From positions 62,001-126,000 of the forward strand of contig CAZCNY010000008.1 of the NCBI GenBank assembly GCA_964500675.1: DNA of 64,000 nucleotides. The letters run 5' to 3'. Each line of letters starts with the position of its first letter. The first letter of the stretch is position 1. The notes under the pieces are model-generated. The model was not told where the DNA came from. It saw only the letters and a list, made by a program, of their open reading frames with translations, and did not search any database. Shown piece by piece: positions 52,119 through 61,303 of the stretch. This DNA comes from CAMLJR01 sp964500675. GTDB taxonomy: Bacteria > Pseudomonadota > Gammaproteobacteria > Pseudomonadales > CAMLJR01. Both the position numbers and the translations under genes were made by a program.

Positions 52119-52562
52119 TGCGATGGACACTTGTGGCGGCAGCAAGCTCGGAACATAAGCGCGGCCGGAAAACGCGCGCATGTGGCCGTTCGACTCCACC
52201 ACAAGATCGTTTTGCCGCAACGCAACGGGGCCGCGAATACCGCGGGCGCGGCGCTCGTCCATGGCGCTGCGAAACGCTGGGAAATAATCGCCAAGCAATT
52301 GTGTTAGATCGGGAAGATTGGGTCCCTTCCACGCCACCGCAAACACCACGCCCTGCGCGGATACGTATTCGCGCACAGTAATGCCGGAATCGGTTTGCAG
52401 CGTATGCACGCTGTAGCCGTTGCTCGGTGCGGCGCGCAGCTGCGCGCGCAGCTGTATTTTGTCGGTCGCAACGGAATCGACGCGACCGCCCAGCGCCGCC
52501 ATAACAGGTAGCGGCGCGGTGACCAATAATGCGGCTAAAAAAACAGTGTTCAGGCGTTGCAT
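52107..52562 (-). CDS. Periplasmic DUF2844 protein
   Basis: 151 residues with a signal peptide (TVFLAALLVTAPLPVMAALGG). The mature part follows the DUF2844 outline: ALGG at the processing site, YSVHTLQTDSGITVREYVSAQGVVFAVAWKGPNLPDLTQLLGDYF, then ALRQNDLVVESNGHMRAFSGRAYVPSLLP. Function unknown. It sits directly upstream of a DUF3443 gene, an arrangement repeated in other Proteobacteria, so the two proteins probably work together in the envelope. The ATG chosen starts the signal peptide; a longer frame begins at 52619 but adds charged residues before it. No strong ribosome site. Confidence 0.75.
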   Translation of the reverse strand: MQRLNTVFLAALLVTAPLPVMAALGGRVDSVATDKIQLRAQLRAAPSNGYSVHTLQTDSGITVREYVSAQGVVFAVAWKGPNLPDLTQLLGDYFPAFRSAMDERRARGIRGPVALRQNDLVVESNGHMRAFSGRAYVPSLLPPQVSIAEIQ

Positions 52563-52705
52563 CACAACGGTTACCCGCAAGTCAGTAGGACATCGAGTCC
52601 AATGGCGCACCGAGTCCAATCAATAGTGTATCGAACAACGTATAACATTAATTATTACAGCTGGGCCGCAGGATACCATTCCGGATAACAATAATGTGCG
52701 GACGA

Positions 52706-53593
52706 TCAGACTAGCGGTCGCCCGCGCAAGCGTTCGAGCCGGCGCAGCGGCGACAATTCGGGATGATACTGCGCCGCAATCGGCACGTGCAGCGTCTGTT
52801 CGAGCATGTGCTGTCCGCTCATCGCCGCGTGCAATACCTGGTCGCTAAAGCAAATCCACGTGCTGCCGGGCGCGAATGCCACTTCGCGCTGCGGCGATTC
52901 GCGTTGATAAACGGCATCGGCTTTCATCGCATCGTGCAGGCGCAGCATGATGTGATCGTATTCGCTGCGCCGGCTTTTGGTGATGCCAAATGTGTTTAGC
53001 ATCGCTGCCGAGCCGGGCAGCGGGCGGCCGATGCGTGGCAGAAAATGTTGCGCCGCTTGCGCGAACGGTTCCCCGACTCGCCACACGCGCGCTGCGCCAT
53101 GCGGATTGACGTTGGTAAAAATGCGCAAGATGCGTTCGCCGCGATTCGGCCGCGATGGAAACGCATCGACGTGCAAGCGCGTATCGTCCTTGCGCCACGA
53201 GCTTTCGCGTTTGGCGACAGCTCCGGGACGAAAACTCGCGCGCGCCGATTTGAGATACGGCGCGTATTGCGGGAACAACGCCGATGCCAGTTGGTTGGCT
53301 TGTTGCGAGAAGCGTTGCACCATTGCGCGCAATTGTTCGAGCTCTTCCGCGCTGCCCCGCGCGCCGTTGACGCGATCGATTTCGAGACTGATATTTTTGC
53401 GCGTACCGGCGAGCCAGCTTGGTGTCAGGAGTTTTTGTTCCGATGCTTGCAGCGCAAACGCGAGCTGCGGCAGATGCAACACCTTGCCGTTTTCGAGCGC
53501 GTAAATAATCGCTTCGCGTTCGCTGTCGTCGACTCGCGACTGCCATGTGTCGAGCGATAGCGCGTGCAGTACCTCTAACAACGGTGCAGCCAT
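52706..53593 (-). CDS. kdoO: Kdo hydroxylase (KdoO-like Fe(II)/2-oxoglutarate dioxygenase)
   Basis: 295 residues. The family's core is LHVDAFPSRPNRGERILRIFTNVNPHGAARVWRVGEPF with iron ligands H141 and D143; the third ligand is probably H255 in SDQVLHAAMSGQ, followed by LEQT. KdoO (first described in Burkholderia and Yersinia) hydroxylates the 3-deoxy-D-manno-octulosonic acid sugar of the LPS core to give Ko, using oxygen and 2-oxoglutarate. The ATG is used in preference to a TTG 15 bases upstream. Divergent from the TonB receptor gene (66 bases). Confidence 0.85.
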   Translation of the reverse strand: MAAPLLEVLHALSLDTWQSRVDDSEREAIIYALENGKVLHLPQLAFALQASEQKLLTPSWLAGTRKNISLEIDRVNGARGSAEELEQLRAMVQRFSQQANQLASALFPQYAPYLKSARASFRPGAVAKRESSWRKDDTRLHVDAFPSRPNRGERILRIFTNVNPHGAARVWRVGEPFAQAAQHFLPRIGRPLPGSAAMLNTFGITKSRRSEYDHIMLRLHDAMKADAVYQRESPQREVAFAPGSTWICFSDQVLHAAMSGQHMLEQTLHVPIAAQYHPELSPLRRLERLRGRPLV

Positions 53594-53659
53594 AAAAATA
53601 TCTTTCAAATCAGTCTATGCGTTATAGTGCGCGACTTTCGTTGCGGAGAACCGACACCA

Positions 53660-55813
53660 ATGTTAGTGCCGAATCGATTGAAACTGTTATCGCTGTTTAC
53701 GGCTTGCCCGGTTATTTGTTGCATAAGTTTTTCAGCACCGCCGGTTCATGCGGCGGCGCTACGCGATGACGTCGTGGTGACCGCAACGCGCACGGAGCAG
53801 CCTAGTTTTGCGCTGCCGATGGCGATCGGTACGATTTCAGAAAACGCGATCAATGCCGATCAGCTGCAAGTTAATCTATCCGAAACCTTGCCGCAAATTC
53901 CAGGTGTCGTCGCGCATAACCGACAAAATTATGCGCAGGATTTGCAGGTTTCGATACGCGGTTTTGGCGCGCGTTCGACATTCGGTGTGCGCGGTATACG
54001 TGTCTATGTCGATGGCATTCCGGCGACGATGCCCGACGGTCAGGGCCAGCTCTCGCATATCGATTTAACCTCGGCGCAACGCATCGAAGTGTTGCGCGGG
54101 CCGTTCTCCTCTTTGTATGGCAACGCGTCGGGCGGCGTGATTTCAGTATTTACCGCCGCGGGCAAACCCGGCACGCAGGCGCAGCTCGATCTGCTCGCGG
54201 GCAGTTACGGCAGCCGCCGCGAGGCGGTGCTGGTCTCCGGCGCGCAAGGTGGTTTCGATTACGTTGCGGCGCTGAATAACTTCAACACCGACGGCTATCG
54301 CGATCACAGCGCGGTGCGCCGCAGCAACGGCAATCTCAAATTGGATTTTGCGCTCGACGACAAATCGCAGCTCAAATTGATCGCCAATGCAGTCGACATG
54401 CCCGAAGCGCAGGATCCGCTCGGTTTGACGCGCGCGCAATTCGAGAGCGATCCGCAACAAGCCGGTGCCAACGCGGAATTATTCAACACGCGCAAATCGG
54501 TGCGGCAGCAGCAGCTCGGTGCCGATTATCGGCGCAACATGAGCGATGACGATACGCTCGACGCGATGCTTTACGGCGGTCAGCGCGACACCGTGCAATT
54601 TCAATCGATTCCGACGGGTGCGCAGAGTTCGCCTGCCAGTGCCGGCGGTGTGATCGATCTCGAACGCGATTACTGGGGCGTCGATACGCACTGGACGCAC
54701 GTGGATTCGGTGTTCGGCAAAGCGTTGCAAATCACGGGCGGTCTCGCTTTCGATAATCTCGACGAAGCGCGTCAGGGTTTTCAAAATTTTTCCGGCGTGA
54801 CAACTGCAACGACAACGCTCGGCGTTGAAGGCGAATTGCGCCGCGACGAATCGAATCGCGTTTACGATTTCGATCAATATCTGCAAGCGCAATGGCAAAT
54901 AGCGCAAAGCTGGCTGCTCGAAGCGGGTGTGCGCAACAGCAAAGTGCAGGTCAATTCGCGCGATCATTACATCGTGCCCGGCAACGGCGACGATAGCGGC
55001 AGCGTAACGTATCGCGCGACGACGCCGACGCTCGGATTGACGTGGAGTGTGAGCGACGATGTGCGCCTTTACGCGGCTTACGGCAAGGGCTTCGAGACAC
55101 CGACGCTCAACGAGTTATCGTATAAAAGCACGAGCGGCACCGACACGGGTTTGAATCTGGCATTGGATCCGAGCCGCAGCGAACATTATGAAATCGGTTC
55201 GAAAATTTTGCTCGATGCCAACAGCCGCATCGATTTCGCGCTGTTTCATGTCATCACGCACGATGAGCTCGCTGTCTCCGCCAACAGCGGCGGGCGCTCG
55301 GTGTATCAAAACGTGGGCAAGACACAGCGCGACGGCGCCGAGTGGCAGTACGCGGGGCAATGGGACAACGGCATCGGCTTGAAACTCGCACTCACGTTGC
55401 TGCGCGCGAAATACGCCGCGGATTTTATGTCGTGCGCGCAATGCAGCACCGCGCAACCCATCGACGCCGGCAATCGCATTCCCGGAGTGCCGGTGAATGC
55501 ATTGTTTGGCGAATTATCGTGGCGCGAACCGAAAACCGGGTTCAACACCGCGCTCGCGGTGCAAAGCGAATCGAAACTGTATGTGAACGATGCCAACAGC
55601 GACGCCACCAACGGTTACACAACGCTCGACTGGAACGCAGGGTTTACCCAGCACGTGCAACGCTGGCAGTTTGAAGAATTCGTGCGCGTCGACAATCTCA
55701 CCGATCGCAATTACATCGGCTCGGTCATCGTCAACGAAAGCAACGCGCGTTATTTCGAGCCCGCGCCCGGACGCAGCAGTTATGTCGGCGTGAATATCAA
55801 AGCGCAGTTTTGA
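53660..55813 (+). CDS. TonB-dependent outer-membrane receptor (YncD/FecA-like)
   Basis: 717 residues. GGAGAA precedes the ATG; the upstream in-frame region is not needed. Signal peptide (~5-34), TonB box-like DDVVVTATRT, plug domain with VSIRGFGARSTFGVRGIRVYVDGIPATMPDGQGQLSHIDL and IEVLRGPFSSLYGNASGGVI, then the 22-strand barrel ending in Phe (VGVNIKAQF). The plug sequence is closest to the YncD group of receptors as I recall it; the ligand is probably an iron chelate, but that is not visible in sequence. No TonB/ExbBD or siderophore genes are adjacent. Confidence 0.9.
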   Translation: MLVPNRLKLLSLFTACPVICCISFSAPPVHAAALRDDVVVTATRTEQPSFALPMAIGTISENAINADQLQVNLSETLPQIPGVVAHNRQNYAQDLQVSIRGFGARSTFGVRGIRVYVDGIPATMPDGQGQLSHIDLTSAQRIEVLRGPFSSLYGNASGGVISVFTAAGKPGTQAQLDLLAGSYGSRREAVLVSGAQGGFDYVAALNNFNTDGYRDHSAVRRSNGNLKLDFALDDKSQLKLIANAVDMPEAQDPLGLTRAQFESDPQQAGANAELFNTRKSVRQQQLGADYRRNMSDDDTLDAMLYGGQRDTVQFQSIPTGAQSSPASAGGVIDLERDYWGVDTHWTHVDSVFGKALQITGGLAFDNLDEARQGFQNFSGVTTATTTLGVEGELRRDESNRVYDFDQYLQAQWQIAQSWLLEAGVRNSKVQVNSRDHYIVPGNGDDSGSVTYRATTPTLGLTWSVSDDVRLYAAYGKGFETPTLNELSYKSTSGTDTGLNLALDPSRSEHYEIGSKILLDANSRIDFALFHVITHDELAVSANSGGRSVYQNVGKTQRDGAEWQYAGQWDNGIGLKLALTLLRAKYAADFMSCAQCSTAQPIDAGNRIPGVPVNALFGELSWREPKTGFNTALAVQSESKLYVNDANSDATNGYTTLDWNAGFTQHVQRWQFEEFVRVDNLTDRNYIGSVIVNESNARYFEPAPGRSSYVGVNIKAQF

Positions 55814-55840
55814 GGTGTTTAGATAATCGTGCAATTTGTA

Positions 55841-55894
55841 GGGCGCAATAACATTGCGCCAATCACACACGCTTACGGCGCAATGTTGTTGCCC
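55841..55894. repeat. Long GGGCGCAAT palindrome (dispersed repeat)
   Basis: GGGCGCAATAACATTGCGCC and GGCGCAATGTTGTTGCCC face each other across 16 bases, able to pair over most of their length; the first half also folds on itself. The GGCGCAAT/ATTGCGCC core is the same as in the hairpin at 23770. It follows the receptor gene and may help end its transcript. Confidence 0.6.
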
Positions 55895-55924
55895 TGCGTG
55901 CGGCACGGCCGGGGTGGGGAGTAA

Positions 55925-55967
55925 CAACGGGGACTGGCAAACGCGCGGCGTTTTGCAGTCCCCGTTG
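55925..55967. terminator. Strong hairpin between the TonB receptor and DUF2846 genes
   Basis: CAACGGGGACTG and CAGTCCCCGTTG form a perfect 12-bp stem, extended inward by GCAAACGC/GCGTTTTGC pairing. A GTTAGGTTTTATTTTA tract follows on the plus strand. As the flanking genes converge, it probably terminates transcripts from both sides. Confidence 0.7.
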
Positions 55968-55978
55968 CTTGTTAGGTT

Positions 55979-56416
55979 TTATTTTACCAATTTGCATTCT
56001 TTGACTGCTGCTTGACCTTTCGCTGCATCAACTTCGTGCAATGCGGAGCCTGCGGTCATCATGCCCATTTTAACTTCTTGCCACACAAAGTAATTCTTAC
56101 CAGCTTGTGCATTGACATTTAAAGTGGCGTCATTTTCTGTTTTTGAAACGATGGTGTGCGAGCCAGGCGAAACCTCTTTAAGAACATAGGAGTGCGCTAC
56201 AGTGTCACCAACAGACATACCATCTATGAGCAGTGGCATTTTTATGGCCGAGCCCATAGTTTCATCGCGATAAATATAGATGTTTGCTTTACCACCAGTT
56301 GTAGAAAACTGTTTTGCCTTTGAGTCCTGTTCAGGGCTTGCCATAGGAACCGATGCGCAACCCGCAAATAAAACAGCGGACGCCAAAGATGCACTTACAA
56401 ATAGTTTTTTAAACAT
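55979..56416 (-). CDS. DUF2846-family lipoprotein
   Basis: 145 residues with an AAGGAAG ribosome site. Signal sequence LFVSASLASAVLFAGC with lipobox FAGC, then a small beta domain of DUF2846 type: ANIYIYRDETMGSAIKMPLLIDGMSVGDTVAHSYVLKEVSPGSHTIVSKTEND, continued by LNVNAQAGKNYFVWQEVKMG. Such proteins are anchored in the envelope and of unknown function. The gene is somewhat AT-richer than its neighbours. Codons begin only 11 bases from the hairpin terminator. Confidence 0.8.
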   Translation of the reverse strand: MFKKLFVSASLASAVLFAGCASVPMASPEQDSKAKQFSTTGGKANIYIYRDETMGSAIKMPLLIDGMSVGDTVAHSYVLKEVSPGSHTIVSKTENDATLNVNAQAGKNYFVWQEVKMGMMTAGSALHEVDAAKGQAAVKECKLVK

Positions 56417-56649
56417 TGCTTACTTCCTTTTTGTGGTTATTGGTAGTTGGGTGGAACTCCGAAAATCCTAACTCGTGACAGCGGTGTCTATGGTCGCGAT
56501 CATGATCAATACATCCGTGTGATATCGTCCCGAATCATTGCACTTGGAATCGGTAATTCCTTTCTTCTATGTTATTGGCGCAACGGTGCACAGTCTATAA
56601 GCCTTTGCGAGTGGCCGACAAGCGCTGGTGCGCGGTGCGGATGTGCTCT

Positions 56650-57864
56650 TCAAGTACTCGACAGCGATTCCGGTTGGGCAATACGTGCGGCGAAAACGAG
56701 CGCGGCGCACAACAAAAATGTCGCCAATAAAAACGGTGCGCCGGGTAAATGCAACGGTCGCGAGGGACCGATGAATAATGCAAAGATGCGCGTGAAAATG
56801 GTCGGACCGATCAGTGCGGCGATGCCGTTCAAGCTGCTGTTCGCGCCCTGCAAGCGGCCCTGTTCGTCGGCGCCGACGCAGCGCGACATCAAACCCATCG
56901 CGGCGGGGCCGGCCAGACCCCACAGCGCCGTGAATAAAATGCCACTCACAAATATTGGGCTCGTCGGCGCAAAACCAAAAATCGCGAAGCCGATAGCGCC
57001 GCTGAACAGTCCACCGAGCAATGCTTTGCGCTCACCAAAACGGCGCACCAGCGGGCGCGCCACACCGCCCTGCACGATCATGCTGCACGCGCCGACCAGC
57101 GCGAGCGCGAAACCGACATCGCGTTCGCTCCATTGATAGCGGTAACCCGTGTATAAAACGAACGTGCTGTTCAATACGATATGCGCGAGGTTCGACAGAA
57201 AACCGATCGTGGCGAGTCCGAATAAATTCGCGTGCGAGCGCAATAATTTCAGCGCGGCGACGGGATTGGCGCGGCTCCAGCGAAACGCGCTGCGATTTTC
57301 GCGCGCGAGCGATTCGGGCAGCACGAATATACCGTAACAGCCGTTCAATAAGCTGAGCGCAGCGGCAGCCCAAAACGGTAAACGCGGATCGATATTGCCG
57401 AGAATACCGCCGAGCGCCGGCCCAAAAATAAAGCCGAGGCCGAACGCGGCGCCCATCATGCCGAAAGCGCCCGCGCGCTTTTCCGCCGCCAACACGTCGG
57501 CGATGTAGGCATACGCAGTGCTGATGCTCGCGGCGCAAATTCCCGAAATCATCCGCCCCGCAAATAGCCACCCTAAATTCGGCGCGAGCGCCATGACAAT
57601 GTAATCGACGCCGAGACCGAAATTTGAAATCAAAATCACGGGGCGGCGGCCGAATCGATCGGACAGCGCGCCGAGCAGCGGCGAACAGACAAATTGCATC
57701 AGCGCCCACACGGTGCCGAATAAACCGAAAATCTCGGCGCCGCGCGCGGTGTCGCCGCCGGCAAATGTCACCACGAGTTTCGGCAACACCGGGATGATCA
57801 TGCCGAGCGCGAGCATGTCGAGCACGACGGTGAAAAAAACAAAAATAAAAGCGGGCTTGCGCAT
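56650..57864 (-). CDS. TetA-type MFS drug transporter
   Basis: 404 residues with twelve predicted membrane helices. The helix 1 pattern VVLDMLALGMIIPVLPKL, the loop 2-3 motif GALSDRFGRRPVILISN (motif A of 12-TM drug/H+ antiporters) and the helix 5 motif C region GFIFGPALGGILG are those of the TetA/TCR51 group. It probably exports a drug in exchange for protons; the substrate is unknown. The longer frame upstream overlaps plsC and is not used. It lies 11 bases after plsC on the same strand, which may make it the last gene of the glyQ-glyS-gmhB-plsC run. Confidence 0.88.
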   Translation of the reverse strand: MRKPAFIFVFFTVVLDMLALGMIIPVLPKLVVTFAGGDTARGAEIFGLFGTVWALMQFVCSPLLGALSDRFGRRPVILISNFGLGVDYIVMALAPNLGWLFAGRMISGICAASISTAYAYIADVLAAEKRAGAFGMMGAAFGLGFIFGPALGGILGNIDPRLPFWAAAALSLLNGCYGIFVLPESLARENRSAFRWSRANPVAALKLLRSHANLFGLATIGFLSNLAHIVLNSTFVLYTGYRYQWSERDVGFALALVGACSMIVQGGVARPLVRRFGERKALLGGLFSGAIGFAIFGFAPTSPIFVSGILFTALWGLAGPAAMGLMSRCVGADEQGRLQGANSSLNGIAALIGPTIFTRIFALFIGPSRPLHLPGAPFLLATFLLCAALVFAARIAQPESLSST

Positions 57865-57875
57865 CGATTGATTGA

Positions 57876-58640
57876 TCAGGCTGCGGTCGGCGGCTGCGGT
57901 TGGCCATCCAATTTCAGGACTTCGCTTTCGATCCAGTTTTGCACTTGCTCCGTCAGCGTGCGGCTGTTGCCGCTCGATGTATCGATCGGCGCGCCGATCA
58001 CCACTTCGATCACGCCCGGATATTTCAAAAATTTTTTCGACGGCCAACATAAGCCCGCATTGTGCGCGACCGGCACGATCGGCACGCCGGCTTTGCACGC
58101 GAGCATGGCGCCGCTGCGCGCGTAATTGCCGATTTGGCCGGGCGGCGTGCGCGTGCCTTCGGGAAAAATCATCACCGAGCGGCCGATGCCGAGCAGGCGC
58201 TGGCCTTCATCCATGATGTGTTTGAGCGCTTGTTTTGGATTGTCGCGATCGATCGCGATGGGTTCGAGCAACGCAAGCCCCCAGCCAAAAAATGGCACAT
58301 GCAATAATTCCTTTTTCAGCACGGTCGCGATGGGTGGACGCAACACCTGCAAAAAAAATGTTTCCCACTGACTTTGGTGTTTCGACATCAACACGAAGGG
58401 CCCCGGCGGCAATAATTCGCGCCCGCGCACTTTGCAAGAAATACCACAGGTGATGCGCAGCCAGCGCATGACGAGAAAATTCCACAGCGTCAGATACGTG
58501 TCGCGCACGCGATAGGGCAACCACCAGCAAAAAACTACACCGGTAACGCTGAACCATACTGTGAATACGGAGTAGCCGAAATAAAACAGCGCGGCGCGAA
58601 TGCCGAGAAGCATTTTTTGTAGCGGCGTGACAGCCTGCAT
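57876..58640 (-). CDS. plsC: 1-acyl-sn-glycerol-3-phosphate acyltransferase (PlsC-type)
   Basis: 254 residues: one or two N-terminal membrane helices (~18-45), then the acyltransferase motifs SKHQSQWET (HX4D variant with Glu, usual in this subgroup), FGWGLALLEPIAIDRD, IFPEGTRTPPGQ and VPIVPVAHNAG. It makes phosphatidic acid from lysophosphatidic acid at the inner membrane; in Pseudomonas the gene at this spot is lptA/plsC next to gmhB and glyS. It overlaps the gmhB stop by one base, so it is translated in sequence with gmhB. Confidence 0.9.
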   Translation of the reverse strand: MQAVTPLQKMLLGIRAALFYFGYSVFTVWFSVTGVVFCWWLPYRVRDTYLTLWNFLVMRWLRITCGISCKVRGRELLPPGPFVLMSKHQSQWETFFLQVLRPPIATVLKKELLHVPFFGWGLALLEPIAIDRDNPKQALKHIMDEGQRLLGIGRSVMIFPEGTRTPPGQIGNYARSGAMLACKAGVPIVPVAHNAGLCWPSKKFLKYPGVIEVVIGAPIDTSSGNSRTLTEQVQNWIESEVLKLDGQPQPPTAA

Positions 58641-59197
58641 TATTGCGCCACCGTTGCGATGAGTGCCGATGCTGCCGTTGCGAGGTCATCGAATAGTTTC
58701 ACGCCGCGCCATTGCGGGTGCGTGTCGGCGGCGAGTTTTTGCTCGGTTATTTTGCCCTTGCCGGTGCGCACGAGAACGGGCACGCAATCTTTTTTCAGCG
58801 CGAGTTCGAGATCGCGCAGCGTGTCGCCGATAAACCAGGCGCCGCGCGCGGACGTATTGAGTTCGCGCTCGATTGCATCGATCAAACCGGTTTTCGGTTT
58901 GCGGCAGTCGCAATTATCCGCGGGTGTGTGCGGGCAATAAAAAATCCCGGCGACGTGTCCGCCCGCGCTTTCGACCATTTCGCAAAGACGATGGTGCATC
59001 GCTTCGAGATCGTCGAGCGTGAACAAACCGCGTCCCAATCCCGATTGGTTGGTCGCAACGGCAACGGTAAAACCGTGCCGGCTCAAACGCGCGATCGCAT
59101 CGATGCTGCCGGGGATAGGATGCCATTCAGCGAGCGATTTGATGTATTCGTCCGAGTCTTCGTTGATGACGCCGTCGCGATCGAGAATTACGAGCAT
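58640..59197 (-). CDS. gmhB: D-glycero-beta-D-manno-heptose-1,7-bisphosphate 7-phosphatase
   Basis: 185 residues of the HAD superfamily. Motif 1 LDRDGVINED starts at residue 4, motif 2 VATNQSG, the structural zinc cluster CPHTPADNCDCRKPKTG and motif 4 FIGDTLRDLELA are all present, the zinc loop being diagnostic for GmhB. It removes the C7 phosphate in the ADP-heptose pathway for the LPS inner core. It lies between plsC and glyS (18 bases after the glyS stop) as in Pseudomonas-type genomes. Confidence 0.93.
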   Translation of the reverse strand: MLVILDRDGVINEDSDEYIKSLAEWHPIPGSIDAIARLSRHGFTVAVATNQSGLGRGLFTLDDLEAMHHRLCEMVESAGGHVAGIFYCPHTPADNCDCRKPKTGLIDAIERELNTSARGAWFIGDTLRDLELALKKDCVPVLVRTGKGKITEQKLAADTHPQWRGVKLFDDLATAASALIATVAQ

Positions 59198-59215
59198 GTG
59201 GTATGTGGCCCGTCT

Positions 59216-61303
59216 TTATTTTGCTGGAGCAAGCAGCGAAATATCCGCCACTTCCAAAAATAAATTACGCAACTGCGACAACAGCGCCAGACGATTGTTG
59301 CGCGTCGCTTCGTCGTCGCACATCACCATTACATTATCGAAAAATGCATCGACGGTTGCGCGCAGGCTCGCGAGTTTTTCCAAGCCTTCGCGGTATTTGC
59401 GCTGTGCGAATAGCGGTGCCACCACGCTCGTCAACGTCGCCACTTGATCGGCGAGCTTTTTCTCGGCGTCTTCTTGTAGCAGCTCATGATCCAGTGTGGG
59501 TAGCGCGGCGGCGCCGGTTTGCTTAGCAAGAATATTCGACACGCGTTTATTCGCCGCGGCGAGTGCCTGTGCTTCAGGCAATTGGCTGAAGCGGTGCACG
59601 GCTTGCACGCGCTGATGAATATCGAGCGGCGCGCCCAATTGTTTCGCGCCCACCGCGAGAAAGACTTCGGCCGGAATATTTTCGTCCTCATACCAAGAGC
59701 GAAAACGCTCGATCACGTAATCGAAAATCATTTGCCGGCTATTGGCGGGTGCTGCGCCCATCACATGATTCGGAAACAAATGACTTGCGAAACTGATGCA
59801 CGCACGCAGATCGAGATCGAGCCCGCGTTCGACGATGATGCGTAAAATACCGAGCGCGGCGCGGCGCAAACCGAATGGATCTTTCGAGCCGGTCGGCGGT
59901 TGACCGATCAGGAAAATACCGACGAGCGTATCGAGTCGATCGGCGAGCGCGATCGCGATACCGGTTTTTGCGTGCGGCAATTCGTCGCCGGCGAAACGCG
60001 GTAGATAATGCTCGCGAATCGCGTCGGCAACTTCGCCGTGCTCGCCGTCGTGGCGCGCGTAATACGCGCCGGCGATGCCCTGCATCTCATCGAATTCGCC
60101 GACCATATTGCTGACGAGATCGGCTTTGCTGAGTTGCCCGGCGCGTTTGACGAGTTGCGCATCGGCGCCGATCTGTTCGGCGATCGATTCGGCGAGTTTG
60201 GCGACGCGTTCGGTTTTATCGAACACGCTGCCGAGCTTTTCCTGAAACACGACAGTCTTCAAATGTTCGCGAAATTTTTCGAGCGGTGTTTTTAAGTCGG
60301 TTTCGTAGAAAAACGCCGCATCGCTCAGGCGCGGACGAATTACGCGCTCGTTGCCGTCGATGATTTTGCGCGGGTCTTTGCTTTCGATATTGGCGACCGT
60401 AATAAAGTGCGGGAGCAGTTTGCCGCTGACATCGACCACGTGAAAATATTTCTGGTGGCCTTTCATCGACGAGATCAACGCTTCCTGCGGCACTTTCAAA
60501 AAACGTTCTTCAAAGCTGCCGCTCAGCGCGACGGGCCATTCAACCAGCGCGGTGACTTCGTCGAGCAAATCCTCGTCGATAACCGCAACGCCGTTTAGCT
60601 TTTTGCCTTCGACTTCCACCTGCGCGCGCACATGGCCGCGGCGCTCGTTGAAATCGGCGATCACATACGCTTTGCTTTCGAGTGTGAGCTGATAGTCGCC
60701 AGCGTGATTGAGCGCGATGGCTTGATTGCAGTGGAAGCGATGACCGCGCGTTTCGCGCCCGGCTTTGATGCCGAGAATTTCGCAATCGACAATCTGTTTG
60801 CCGAACAACATGACGAGCCAATGCGCGGGCCGCACGAATTCATCGCGACGCGCGCCCCAGCGCATGCGTTTCGGAATCGGCAATTGTTCGAGCGCGTTCG
60901 CGATAATGCTCGGCAATAATTCAATCGTGAGTTTGCCCGGCTGTGCGGAGCGAAACACGAGGCGTTCGCCCTTGTCGGTTTGCGTGCGCTGCAACTGCGC
61001 GAAATCGACACCGCACGAACGCGCGAAACCTTCGGCAGCTTTGCTCGGTTTGCCCTCGGCATCGAACGCGCCGCTGACATTGGGGCCGAGTTTCTCGATC
61101 GATTGATCGGGTTGTTGTCCGTTCAGTTCTTCGATGAGCACGGCCAAACGGCGCGGCGCGGCGAATACATGCGTTTTGCCGAAGCCGATATTCGCCGCTT
61201 TCAATCCTGCGACGATCGATTGCTCGAAACTCAACGATAAATTTTTCAGCGCTTTCGGCGGCAGTTCTTCGGTGCCGAGCTCGACGAGAAATGTTTGGCT
61301 CAC
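59216..61303 (-). CDS. glyS: Glycine--tRNA ligase beta subunit
   Basis: 695 residues, full length for bacterial GlyS. It begins TFLVELGTEELPPKALKNLS, has the GPNVSGAFDAEGKPSKAAEGFARSCGVD segment near residue 75-100, and the HD-like and C-terminal tRNA-binding regions (RADKLDTL-type DRLDTLVGIFLIGQPPTGSKDPFGLRRAALGILRI at about 450-485). It is the tRNA-recognition half of the alpha2beta2 glycyl-tRNA synthetase. Its start overlaps the glyQ stop by four bases, giving equal translation of the two subunits. Confidence 0.97.
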   Translation of the reverse strand: MSQTFLVELGTEELPPKALKNLSLSFEQSIVAGLKAANIGFGKTHVFAAPRRLAVLIEELNGQQPDQSIEKLGPNVSGAFDAEGKPSKAAEGFARSCGVDFAQLQRTQTDKGERLVFRSAQPGKLTIELLPSIIANALEQLPIPKRMRWGARRDEFVRPAHWLVMLFGKQIVDCEILGIKAGRETRGHRFHCNQAIALNHAGDYQLTLESKAYVIADFNERRGHVRAQVEVEGKKLNGVAVIDEDLLDEVTALVEWPVALSGSFEERFLKVPQEALISSMKGHQKYFHVVDVSGKLLPHFITVANIESKDPRKIIDGNERVIRPRLSDAAFFYETDLKTPLEKFREHLKTVVFQEKLGSVFDKTERVAKLAESIAEQIGADAQLVKRAGQLSKADLVSNMVGEFDEMQGIAGAYYARHDGEHGEVADAIREHYLPRFAGDELPHAKTGIAIALADRLDTLVGIFLIGQPPTGSKDPFGLRRAALGILRIIVERGLDLDLRACISFASHLFPNHVMGAAPANSRQMIFDYVIERFRSWYEDENIPAEVFLAVGAKQLGAPLDIHQRVQAVHRFSQLPEAQALAAANKRVSNILAKQTGAAALPTLDHELLQEDAEKKLADQVATLTSVVAPLFAQRKYREGLEKLASLRATVDAFFDNVMVMCDDEATRNNRLALLSQLRNLFLEVADISLLAPAK

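Noticed and set aside
57032..57907. 291-codon frame overlapping the MFS transporter on the same strand
   Set aside because: Arg-rich shadow of the transporter in another frame; no motif.
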